NCBI GenBank assembly: GCA_941918925.1
Contig: OW799237.1
Span: forward strand, 5,189,201-5,253,200
Length of the DNA: 64,000 nt
Reading direction: 5' to 3'
Source of the DNA: Phyto melanocephala
Taxonomy: Eukaryota > Arthropoda > Insecta > Diptera > Rhinophoridae
Part shown: positions 1 to 9,285 of the stretch, piece by piece
How the letters are laid out: each line of letters starts with the position of its first letter
How positions within the stretch are numbered: the first letter of the stretch is position 1
Position numbers and translations under genes: made by a program
Notes under the pieces: generated by a model
What the model saw: the letters and a program-made list of their open reading frames with translations, nothing else
The model's database searches: none
Told to the model about the DNA's origin: nothing

Positions 1-1
1 T

Positions 2-3000
2 CTCAAACAAGTTGAAATAAAACAAGAACCACTTGGTAATTCCTCTACAGTTTATGCTACATCAGTTGGCGGCAATATGGATACATTTACACAAATGGTA
101 AATATTCGAACAAGATTTCTTTTTGTACGGTCATAAAAATCTCTTATTTATTTGTTGTTGTATGTAAATACACATACAAATACATATGTATGTATATACA
201 TACCTACCTACAATATAATATTAAATGTGTTTCGAAAAAGCTGGATTACCTATAATATTTTTTTTATTGTTTATTACCTACATAATTTAAAAGATAGGTG
301 CCTATTTAAAACATTTTCGATTACCCTTAAAATTGTTATTGAAAATGTTTGATAATAGTTCAATTTTTGTAGATATATGTACATATGTAGGTATACAGTG
401 TTGGAAAAAATAATAAGAACGAAATTTTTTTCTTTCAAAAATTAAAAACTAATGTGTAAACTTAAAGTTCTAAAGTATTGGTTAAAAAATCATCGAAATA
501 AAATTGCCTTCCTGCAGTCAGAAAAAGGCAAAGGGTTAGTTTAAGAGAAGCAGCCTGAAAAAAAATAATAAAAACGATATAATTTTTTAAAATTAATATT
601 TTTAAAATTTTTTAAAAATAATTTCAATCTTAGCATTATATTTTCTTACTTCTTGACATCTACGTTGCATACTTCCCACTTTATTGGTGCATACTTCCGG
701 GGATATGGAGTACCATTCCTCTTTTATTTATTTCCTACAAATAATTCTTATTTTTAAATTTTTTAAAGTTTTCGATTTTCTTTTTTAGAACTTCCCAAAG
801 CTGCTCAATCGTACTGTGAGGGCCAATCCAATAGAATAATTGTTTTATACTAAAACCAAGATCTTACTAGTTTTATAGAAGGTTTTAGATCGTTATCCTG
901 CATAAATTCCAACTTTAGAAGCATTTCCTTTTCAGCAAACGGCAGATATTCAGTTAGTCCACGGCATATTATTCCCATCTACCCTGAAAAAGTTTACCTT
1001 CACCATTTTTATCAGTCTTTTTAGTATAATTGGGGTCATACTTTTTGTTTTTTGGCCGGCGAACAAATGTTTTGCCATCTGACCCAAACAATTTAATCTT
1101 GGTTTCATTTGTCCAATTACTACGTTGCAAATGTTTCGCAAACAGTAACCTTTTACTAAACAGTGGAAGTTTTATAGCGCTACCTTGGAGTCTATTTCTT
1201 TTGAAAAAATGCATTATAAACGAATTGTTATATTGAAAGTAAATTAATATGATTTGCCTTTTAAATAAAAACAAATAAGTTTTTTACTAAATAAGCAGTC
1301 GCTCTTATTATTTTTTCCAACACTACATAATTTTTACTTATACCTACATACATATGTATGTACCTACCCAAGGCATATTTATTCATCAGGTAATTGCAGT
1401 TCGGAGAGAATTTTTTTGTTTATATTTTTTATGTATGAAGTTTGACATTTGAAATAAATTAGAAAAGAGAGAAAATTGTTTTCTATTTATGCATTTTGAC
1501 AGCTGAAACTTAAAATAAGTGAAGAAAAAAATAATCAGCTGACGAATCAAGAGTACCTGATGAATAAATATGCCTTGGTACCTACCTATACAAAAGAAAA
1601 TATTATTTTTAATTTTGAATAATAATACATATCGATGCCTTACTTCCTCAACCTTGTATCTTAAAAAATACGGTTTTGACTTTTTCATATCAAACGATTG
1701 TTTTATGCTTCAACTAAAAAAGATTAGTAAATTATTACTACTAATATACATAAATACAATCAATTCCTTAATAATTCCATTTAAACTTTTAACCAAACAC
1801 CGAAGTATAAAAAGATTAACCGTTTTTCTTTTCTATCCTGAAAAATTTTATTTTTTAAGATACGAGGTTGAGGAAGTAAGGCATCGATATGGACATTTCC
1901 ATGAATATGTCCACCACGACTGTAAAAATAAAAACTTTTTCAATATTAGTTTATTGATAAAAAAAACTTTAAAATATTACTATGCGCAGGTATTAAGAGC
2001 TTATTAAATTATTTTAAGATCAATAATAAGAATTTAATCTGATTATCTCTTTGACTTATTTTAAAGAATTGCAATCAACTTTTTTTTGTTTTAGCGACTA
2101 AATTGTAAAAATAAATTGTAATTATAAATATGCTTTAAAATTAAGGTAACAACAACAATTAACAAGATCCATGAGAAAATAATATAAATTTGATTACCTA
2201 AGAATACTATTCGAGAAAAATTTGTCACGTACGATATGTCACGAACGATATTAAATTGAATTTTTTATAAAATCGTTTAAAGATTGTTTTCAATTAAGTC
2301 GATGGATTTTAAAAGAAAAATATTTGGTTCAGTGTAAGAAATTAAAAAAAAAGAAAAAATACCTCCCAAGATTCGCAGATATTTTCACATTTCCATATAC
2401 ATATACCTCAAAATCACTTCTGTTTTATGCCACGTACGATATATTCTTATTTTTCTGGATATTTTAGACAATGGAAAATAAAGATCTAATTTTGTTTCAG
2501 TCACTTTTACTTTTGTAAAAATTACTCAACTTTATAGGAGTACAAATGTCACGTACGATGGCATGGAAATGCCCATATATATTTCTTTAATGCAAATTTT
2601 CGATTATCATTTAATTTATCGTCGGTAAATTTTAACAATTATGATTTTATTTTTTGTAATAGGTATTAATAAATTTAAAAATTTTGTTGAAGTATTTTTT
2701 CGATTATTATGAACTTTATTGAAAAATTTTAATTTGTATAGAAAATGTTTGGTTGTCGATTTTTTTTTAAGAAAACTTTGTCAGTATTCAAAAAATGCTT
2801 TAAGGGCTCGGTTGATTATTTTGTTAAAAATAAATTAACGAATTGCTCTCAAAATGTTTCGTTCTCGTTTCAGAACACAAATCAACCTCAATTCGTAAGA
2901 ATACAAAATAATTATAATATACAGCCAACAGAAAGTGAGTTAAAAGTTTTTTTGAAAGACAGAAAAAAAACAACGACTTAAAAACTATTTGTCCAAATTA

Positions 3001-4792
3001 TAATTTGTTTTTTTCCCTCCTGCGTTGAAATCTCTAGATACCACATATACTGTTATCACACAACAAAGTAGTAGTGGCAGCAGAAATAGCAACAATATGC
3101 AACACAGACAACAACAGCAGCAACATACCAACAACACAAATACAACAAATGTAAAATATGAACCAGTTGAAGAATATACAACACACACGGTAAGTAGGAT
3201 GATAAAAAGAAGAACAACAACAGCGTATAAAAACATATTTATCTTAAACAAAATTCTTGGGAAATTATTATTAAATATGACAAAATAGAGAACCTAACAA
3301 TTTTTTTATACTTCCTTTTATTTAAAAAATAAAGACTGTTGTTAAGGAGGAGGAGGAACGTTACAGATACAAACCACAAATTCTGACAAATACAGCGAAA
3401 ACCACAGTTTCAAAATCAAAAATGTAATTATATGATTGAAAACTTAGAGTTTATTTTCTTAAGAAATAATTTTATTAAAAAAAAAATATTACCTTGACAC
3501 AGTACCAGCCAACAAAATGTCTCAGCCGCAGTACAAAGAAAACGTAAGCCAGAGAAAGCCGGCAAAGGTTTGAGGCACTTTTCATTGAAAGTTTGTGAAA
3601 AGGTTAAAGTGAAAGGCACCACCACGTACAATGAAGTGGCCGATGAGTTGGTAGCCGAAGAAATACAAAATAATTCCTTTGACAAGAACTGTGATCAAAA
3701 GAATATAAGGCGACGTGTCTACGATGCTTTAAATGTTTTAATGGCCTTGCAAATAATATCCAAAGACAAAAAAGAAATTCGTTGGATTGGTTTACCCTCA
3801 AATGCTGTAGAGGTAGGTTTAGCATTTTAGTAAAGAATTCAGTTTCTATAGACTGATTTTATAATTGTAGGAATTTACACAACTAGAAAAGGATAATCAA
3901 GAGCGCCGGCTGCGTATCAAACAAAAAAACCAACAGCTAAGAGAATTGCTGCTGCAACAAGTCTCTTTTAAGAGCCTGATCGAACGTAATAAGGAGGCTG
4001 AACGACAGGGCATTATACCAACACCAAACTCGTCCATACAATTACCTTTTATAATTGTTAATACACACAAGTCAACAAAAATTAACTGCAGTGTTACCAA
4101 TGATAAGTAAGTTGCGTTTAATTCATCTTTTATTAGAACGCCGAGTTTAATACCGATTTTACATATTCATGTTCAGATCCGAGTATATTTTCAAATTCGA
4201 TGATAAATTCGAAATGCATGATGATGCTGAGGTGCTTAAACGTATGGGTTTATTATTTGGTTGGTTTATATTTTAACAAACATTTTTCAATTAAAAAAAT
4301 TTTGTAATATTATTGATGACTTGTTTCAGGTTTGGATAAGGGTCAATGTTCGTATGAGGATATTGAACGTGCCAAATCATTGGTGCCACCAAATTTTGAA
4401 AAATATATTGAAGGTATGTATACACTAAGGTACTTGTATTAATTTAAATTTTCGATAGAAAGGATTTTTTTAAATTAAATTAAATTACAAATATTTTTTA
4501 AAAAATTGTCTTAACATTATCTTATATACATTTTTCTTTTTTACGTTTTACTTCAGGGTATGGCAGCGGGAATGCCAATGATATTAGCTATGACTCAGAT
4601 GAAGAAATGCACGCCTATGATTACATTGAATTAGGTCAAGATAATTCGCAGCATGATTATAGAGCATCAACAAACAATGCTTTTGTTGGTAGTGGGGGAG
4701 GCGGTGCTGGCGGTGGAGGAAGTGTAGTCATTAAATCAAATGATCTCGATTATGATGATGAGGATTATGTAGAGCACAGTGATATTGATTGA
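2..4792 (+). CDS. Dp: Transcription factor DP (E2F dimerisation partner), 5' end cut by the window edge
   Basis: Predicted exons: 2-97, 2874-2934, 3038-3189, 3335-3423, 3503-3812, 3871-4106, 4177-4259, 4330-4413, 4557-4792. All junctions keep frame and give about 448 residues, near the usual fly DP length, so little is missing upstream. The fifth exon carries the winged-helix DNA-binding domain ([13 protein letters not shown], then [14 protein letters not shown], the DP/E2F signature). The next exons carry the leucine-rich dimerisation coiled coil ([20 protein letters not shown]) and the DP marked box ([14 protein letters not shown] ... AKSLVP). The N-terminal part is Gln/Asn-rich; the C-terminus has a Gly-rich run and an acidic end ([14 protein letters not shown]). 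DP pairs with E2F to bind cell-cycle promoters and recruit RB. The acceptor at 3335 has a weak pyrimidine tract. A possible poly(A) signal AATAAA lies at 4907-4912. Confidence 0.93.
396..1324 (-). mobile_element. Degenerate Tc1-like DNA transposon
   Basis: Terminal inverted repeats CAGTGTTGGAAAAAATAAT (left) and its near-complement ending at about 1324, with TA to the left. Read on the minus strand, fragments of a Tc1 transposase are recognisable in several frames: [13 protein letters not shown] (about 1020-1110), [15 protein letters not shown] (about 890-935, holding the second catalytic Asp) and [10 protein letters not shown] (about 780-810, with the catalytic Glu; the preceding SPDLNP is lost). 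The first catalytic Asp region reads WTNETK, where the family usually has DE. Frameshifts and deletions make it non-functional. It sits in the large first visible intron of Dp. Confidence 0.85.
1369..1577. mobile_element. MITE (family A, copy 1) with a 9-bp target duplication
   Basis: A 209-bp non-coding element bounded by perfect inverted repeats of 24 bp starting CAAGGCATATTTATTCATC. It is flanked by the direct repeat GTACCTACC at 1360-1368 and 1578-1586, an exact 9-bp target site duplication. No coding capacity. The interior (gcagttcgg...gaatt...tgacatttgaaat ... ataatcagctga) recurs in a second, degraded copy near 46.1-46.3 kb. The 9-bp duplication is against Tc1/mariner (TA) and suggests a Mutator-, Merlin- or hAT-type parent (inference). 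Confidence 0.85.
1629..1890. repeat. Inverted-repeat element, possible MITE
   Basis: Two 42-nt arms, 1629-1670 and 1849-1890, are reverse complements with one mismatch; each contains ATCGATGCCTTACTTCCTCA or its complement. They enclose about 180 bp of AT-rich sequence. I see no transposase and no convincing target duplication. The open frames that cross it are best read as chance. Confidence 0.6.
1887..2580. repeat. Region with repeated CACGTACG motifs and weak terminal inverted repeats
   Basis: The near-palindromic motif GTCACGTACGATA or a one-base variant occurs at about 2224, 2238, 2430 and 2548. The ends carry ATGGACATTTCCATG (1889-1903) and the complement of ATGGGCATTTCCATG (about 2561-2577), so the segment may itself be a transposon remnant. 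No coding sequence is supported; the rest of the intron to 2873 shows nothing. Confidence 0.4.
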
Positions 4793-4936
4793 GGTGTAGA
4801 TACAGTTACATTTTGTAACAAAGCAAATGTAAGTGTAGAACACCTGAAAACATCTAGAGGAAATAACAAACAAAATTTTACAAATTTTAAAACAAATAAT
4901 TACAATAATAAAAAGGAATATATAAAAAGGTTTTAT

Positions 4937-5257
4937 ATGCCATCATCTACAAAACTATTGTCATCATTAGCAACTATGAAAACCACAACGTCAAATGTAA
5001 CAAAGTCATTGTTATCCTCACCGTCAGCGGCAATTTCACCATCCAAAGCTATAAATGAAAGAATCGAAGTAGCTAAAGGGTTCGCTGTAGCAAAAGTGAA
5101 AAGTAATTTACATAGAACTCAAACACACCACTACATCCCAACAAGGCAACAAGAGCAGCAGCAGTCAACTTTTACCAATGATGGTAATTTAGTCGATACA
5201 TCTACTGATTCATTTAGTTTCTCTTTCATTTCAGCCTTATTAGGTCTGCGTAAATAA
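4937..5257 (+). CDS. Possible 106-codon ORF downstream of Dp
   Basis: An uninterrupted ATG-to-stop frame 144 nt after the Dp stop, unusually long and less AT-rich than its surroundings. The product is rich in Ser, Thr, Lys and Gln (MPSSTKLLSSLATMKTTTSN at the start), with a hydrophobic end (FSFISALLGLRK). I recognise no domain. The Dp frame closes twice before it (TGA, then TAG), so it is not a simple read-through extension, and a possible poly(A) signal at 4907 precedes it. It may be a dicistronic or alternatively spliced coding exon of Dp, or only 3' UTR. Confidence 0.3.
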   Translation: MPSSTKLLSSLATMKTTTSNVTKSLLSSPSAAISPSKAINERIEVAKGFAVAKVKSNLHRTQTHHYIPTRQQEQQQSTFTNDGNLVDTSTDSFSFSFISALLGLRK

Positions 5258-5911
5258 TAAGTAAATTACTCTTTTAGTTGTTTATCAAAAAAATATATAT
5301 AAATGTATATTAAAATGATCATTTTTATTATAAAGAAACACAAACAAAAAAAAGCTATTTTTTACTAAAGAAACCCATTTCATACATACATATATATAAA
5401 CTTAGATATACAAAAACAAAACACTTGTATTTTTTAAATGTCATTTGTTGTAAGTTAATTAATCAATTAATTACTAATTTCCCCTACACTTTATTTTTGG
5501 TTTTTATATTATTTTGTACTCTCGTAGTCAGGCCACACTTCTCATAAGATTTACTATGAATTTTCTTTATTTTTTGTTTTTTTTTTTTTTGTTTAATAAA
5601 ATTTACTAACAGCGACTTCATGCAGGTTTCATGTTCTTACTATTTTTTCAAAATTAATAAACACTTAATATATTTTTATTATTAATTCCCTTAAAAATTT
5701 ATTGATTAAGAAAGACTTATTGTTTTAAGATTTTATTTTTTAATTTAATTTGTCATTGTTTTAAAATGATAAATTTAATAAATATTGCGAAACATATTTC
5801 TAAATTAATAAAAGAAAAAAATAAAAGTTTAATTTAAAATTGTGTTTAAATATGTTAAATCTTTTTTAATCACTATTTATATAGTTTGTTAAGGGGGTTT
5901 TCAAATACATA
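5258..5911. other. Intergenic AT-rich DNA, no gene seen
   Basis: Dp 3' flank with T- and A-rich runs and several AATAAA-like hexamers on both strands (for example near 5595 and 5655). No ORF or structured RNA is supported. Confidence 0.6.
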
Positions 5912-6296
5912 GGGCCAATTCAAAGTGGTTGCATATCAGTCATATTTGTGCTATTTCATATTATTTTATGCATGCATAAAATTTTTGTTAGTAATTTCCA
6001 TACAGAGAAAATAATAAGACTTTACACTTTTGTTTCCTATGTATAAGAAATTGTTTATGTTATACTTTTAACCATACTGTCTCTCAGAGAGAATTTCTTC
6101 GCTTCTCACCTCTCAGAGAGAATATTTTCTATTTTATTCTTTCCTGTATACATACAAATTTTAACAGCGTCATCTCTTTGTCTTCTTTCTTGTATTAAAT
6201 ACATAATTTGTTAACAAAAGGTGTTCAAAGTCACTAGTCATATTAATATGAATTATATGACATAGTACAATATGAGAGTCTACTTTGAATTGGCCC
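5912..6296. mobile_element. MITE (family C)
   Basis: A 385-bp element with terminal inverted repeats GGGCCAATTCAAAGTGG (left) and GGGCCAATTCAAAGTAG (complement of the right end). The similarity continues as interrupted matches (ATATCAGTCATATT against TCATATTAATATGACTAG). Inside, TCTCAGAGAGAAT occurs twice (about 6082 and 6111). It is non-coding, and the target duplication could not be identified. Confidence 0.75.
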
Positions 6297-6390
6297 ACAG
6301 TTTAGAAGGTAAAAAACTTGAAAAAATATTAAGCGCTATTTAGTATCAGAATAAAAATATTACATAACCATGTTATTTCTTTTGTTTTTA

Positions 6391-6690
6391 TACCCTTCAC
6401 ACAGTGACAAAGGGTATATATAAATTTGTCATTCCGTGTGAAATTTCTTAAATTTTCATTTCCGATCCCATAAAGTATATATTTTCTGAAAGCTTATGAA
6501 TAGGGGAGTCGATTAAGCTGTCAGTCTGTCCGTGTGTATGTTGAAATCAACTTTTTGAAGACCCCGACATCGCTTGGACCCGGTTGAGGTATTAAAATAT
6601 CAGAAATATTCGTGAGTAGATCGGTATTGAAAATCAGAAACATCGGTACATAAACAACAGATATGAGCTAAAAAACACCACCACCTCGTT
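6391..6690 (+). repeat. Dispersed repeat starting TACCCTTCACACAGTG, copy 1
   Basis: The start forms a hairpin (TACCCTTCACACAGTGACAAAGGGTATA). It is followed by TTCATTTCCGATCCCATAAAGTATATAT, a stretch containing AGCTTATGAATAGGGGAGTCG, and a stretch around GGTATTGAAAATCAGAAAC. The same ordered blocks recur, complemented, at about 32950-33185 and, forward, at 54733-54970, with fragments at 21135-21175 and 48066-48090. It is non-coding and multi-copy; the element class is unknown to me. The tail at 7878-7910 (GGCACGGCCGAATATAGCAC) may be its far end, split by the mariner insertion. Confidence 0.6.
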
Positions 6691-6724
6691 TTTTTTAACA
6701 CAACAACAACATACATACAAACGT

Positions 6725-6770
6725 GTTATACTGGTTAGAGTAAACGTGGCATCGAATCCCAGCTGAGCCA
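6725..6770 (+). repeat. Weak tRNA-like (SINE-like) motif
   Basis: ACTGGTTAGAG followed by GGCATCGAATCCC resembles the 3' half and B box of a tRNA. No complete cloverleaf can be drawn. It may be part of the surrounding dispersed repeat. Confidence 0.2.
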
Positions 6771-6810
6771 AAAAAATTGTATTTTTTTTTATTTATTTTT
6801 ATTTTATATA

Positions 6811-7721
6811 AAGGGTGTTTTTTTAAGCCCGATAGAACTTGAAATTGTAAAAAATAACACAAAAAATTAAATTGTAATCAAAATTTTTTTTTTATTCGAA
6901 AGATCAATACGTGACATTAACATTTGAAAATTATTTCGGGCATATGGGCACCGCGGCTGTTCTTGACGAAGCGCATTCTGGACGTCCAATTTTGGGCCAC
7001 TTTTTCGAGAACTGCTGGCCGTATGTCACGAATAACACGAACAATGCTGGCCTCCAAGGCGTCAATTGTTGCTGGTTTATCAGCATAAACCAGTGACTTC
7101 ACGTAGCCCCACAGGAAATAATCGAGAGGTGTCAAATCGCACGACCTTGGAGGCCAATTGACAGGTCCATTTCTCGAAATCAACTTATCGCCAAATTTTG
7201 ATTTCAATAATTCGATGGTTGCGTTCGCCGTATGGCACGTAGCGCCATCCTGTTGAAACCACATCTCCTCCGGATCAATGTCATCCATATTTTCAAACAA
7301 AAAATCATTGATCATGGTACGGTAACGATCTTCATTGACCGTAACGCGAGCTCCGGCCTCATTTTTGAAGAAATAAGGTCCGATGATGCCACCAGCGTGA
7401 AAACCGCACCAAACGGTGCATTTTTCTGGATGTAATGGAGTCTGTAGGGTCTCTTGTGGATTGGTCTCGCTCCATATGCGGCAATTTTGCTTATTAACAA
7501 ACCCGTTAAGCCTCATCGCTGAACACAATTTTGCGATAAAACAACGGACGTCCAGAATGCGCTTCGTCAAGAACAGCCGCGTTGCCCATATGCCCGAAAT
7601 CATTTTCAAATGTAAATGTCACGTATTGATCTTTCGAATAAAAAAAAATTTTGATTACAATTTAATTTTTTGTGTTATTTTTTACAATTTCAAGTTCTAT
7701 CGGGCTTAAAAAAACACCCTT
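6811..7721 (-). mobile_element. Truncated mariner-family transposon with 177-bp fold-back arms
   Basis: A 911-bp element flanked by TA (6809-6810 and 7722-7723). The ends start AAGGGTGTTTTTTTAAGCCC. The inverted arms 6811-6987 and about 7546-7721 are some 98% identical (three substitutions and one length change in a T run) and include the last coding part of the transposase, now present at both ends in opposite orientation. The inner edge of each arm is the palindrome GGACGTCC, which suggests where the inversion-duplication joined. The N-terminal half of the gene is gone. High arm identity implies a recent event. Confidence 0.88.
6917..7609 (-). pseudogene. Mariner transposase, 5'-deleted and rearranged
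   Basis: The 230-codon frame encodes the C-terminal catalytic half of a mariner transposase: RLNGFVNKQNCRIW, WFQQDGATCHTA (second Asp), CDLTPLDYFLWGYVK (third Asp, 41 residues after the second, a DD41D-like spacing) and the terminal MRFVKNSRGAHMPEI. The first ~30 codons are an artefact: they translate the inverted copy of the gene's own 3' end. Just before RLNGF the proper frame FYRKIVFSDEA, with the first catalytic Asp, is visible in another frame, so a small deletion causes a frameshift. The helix-turn-helix DNA-binding half is absent, so it cannot be active. Confidence 0.88.
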
Positions 7722-7723
7722 TA

Positions 7724-9285
7724 CTATTTGTATTTTTTTTTATTTATTTGTGTTTTTTTATTTATATTTATGTATAATATAATAAATAAATAAATAAATT
7801 CAATTTCAATTTATTTTTTTTTAATTTTTTTTTTATTTTTGTTTGTTTTTAACATACATACGTAAATATTGTATTGGCACGGCCGAATATAGCACTCTTA
7901 CTTGTTAACTGCCAAAGAGTGTCACCATTGCGACAAAAAAGAAGCATTTTCAGAAGGAGAAGGAGCATTCATTATACAAGAAATTAAGACAAACCCTCTG
8001 AGTGCACGGTTGGTGCAGAAATATTTTGTAAGGATATTTAATTTGGTAGGTTCTTTTTGTATATGAAAGTTAATTTACCTTAATCATTTACCCATAATAC
8101 CCTTATAACCCATGGTGATTTAAGTTAAAACAAAACTGCAACAAATTTGTTTATTTTATTTAGTCTTAAGTAATAATTTATAAAATTAAATGATTTTAGT
8201 TAAGTAAACAAAACAAACACAAAATTTTATCTGAAAAAAAAAATTATTAAAAAAGAAGAAAGACTACAAGGAATTTGAGAGAAATTTAACGAAAGAAAAT
8301 AAAAGTTTGTGTAAAAAAAACTAAATCGAAAATGTTTTTATTTTAAGGTAAAGAGACATTAAATTTGATTAAATTCAACTCTCAAACGCCATATAAACAG
8401 TGGAACATTTTAAACTTGTGTTTGCCGAAAAAAAAACATGTTTTACTTAAATATTGCTTGATTGGAAACGTTGAATCTGAACTCACATATGCTCTTTTTA
8501 AAACGCCATTGCTATTTCGACAATATTTTATTAAGGTGCCTTGAAACAATCGTTACATTTCAACCAAAATTAAAATACATTGAATTCGAGACGTTTGTTC
8601 ATTTATCTTATTTTTATTAGTTCATATATTAAAGTGGTACGTACTTAAAATTAACTATATATTTAACAGTTTTAAAAAATTTAAAGCTAAATTTTTACAA
8701 TCGTTTAAACGTTAGAACCGTTTGCTCTTTTGTTTCTATATATAATAATTCAAAACTGACTATTTTTGAATTATACGCATATGATTAAAAGTATATGAAT
8801 AGAAAAAGCATATTCCAGCCAAAACAAATGAAATTAAATCAAGAACTTATATTTAAGACAAATTCAGTATTAAATATACGGGAAAACTTACAAGTAAAAG
8901 GGGGGAAAATTATAATAACAAGTCTGCTCTGTTATATCTGAATTTTTAATGGAAATATTTTCATTAGGCTTAAACCGAATTGCTCATTTATTTATTTATT
9001 TATTTATTTACGGGCTTATTTATAAAAATTATAACAAGTTAATAAAGGGTTAATAAGTCAAGTTTCCACAGAAAATCAGTTTTATAAAGCCTTTATTAAT
9101 GTTTAATATTTTTTATAAATAAAAGAGTAAAGATTGATTCGCCTTAGTAGTAAATTTTTAAAAATTATTTACAACTTTATAATATTTACAACCTGAATGT
9201 ATAATTATAAATAGCCAAGGCCTGATGTACATACAAATACTACAATATGTAAACTTACTAATTCTTAAAACGCATCATACATAGC
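7724..9285. other. Intergenic, no gene seen
   Basis: Contains ATTT/ATAA runs, the GGCACGGCCGAATATAGCAC repeat tail (about 7877-7900) and a tandem (ATTT)n near 8986-9008. I see no coding frame, RNA gene or clear transposon end in the rest. Confidence 0.5.

Noticed and set aside
2745..2873. [13 protein letters not shown]... as a Dp start exon
   Set aside because: A strong acceptor (cgtttcag) sits at 2866-2873 and the coding similarity begins after it; upstream sequence is AT-rich and intron-like.
6725..6770. A tRNA gene
   Set aside because: Only a B-box-like stretch; no acceptor stem or anticodon arm can be formed.
6917..7609. A functional transposase gene
   Set aside because: The N-terminal half is missing, the first codons are antisense of its own 3' end and the first catalytic Asp is out of frame.
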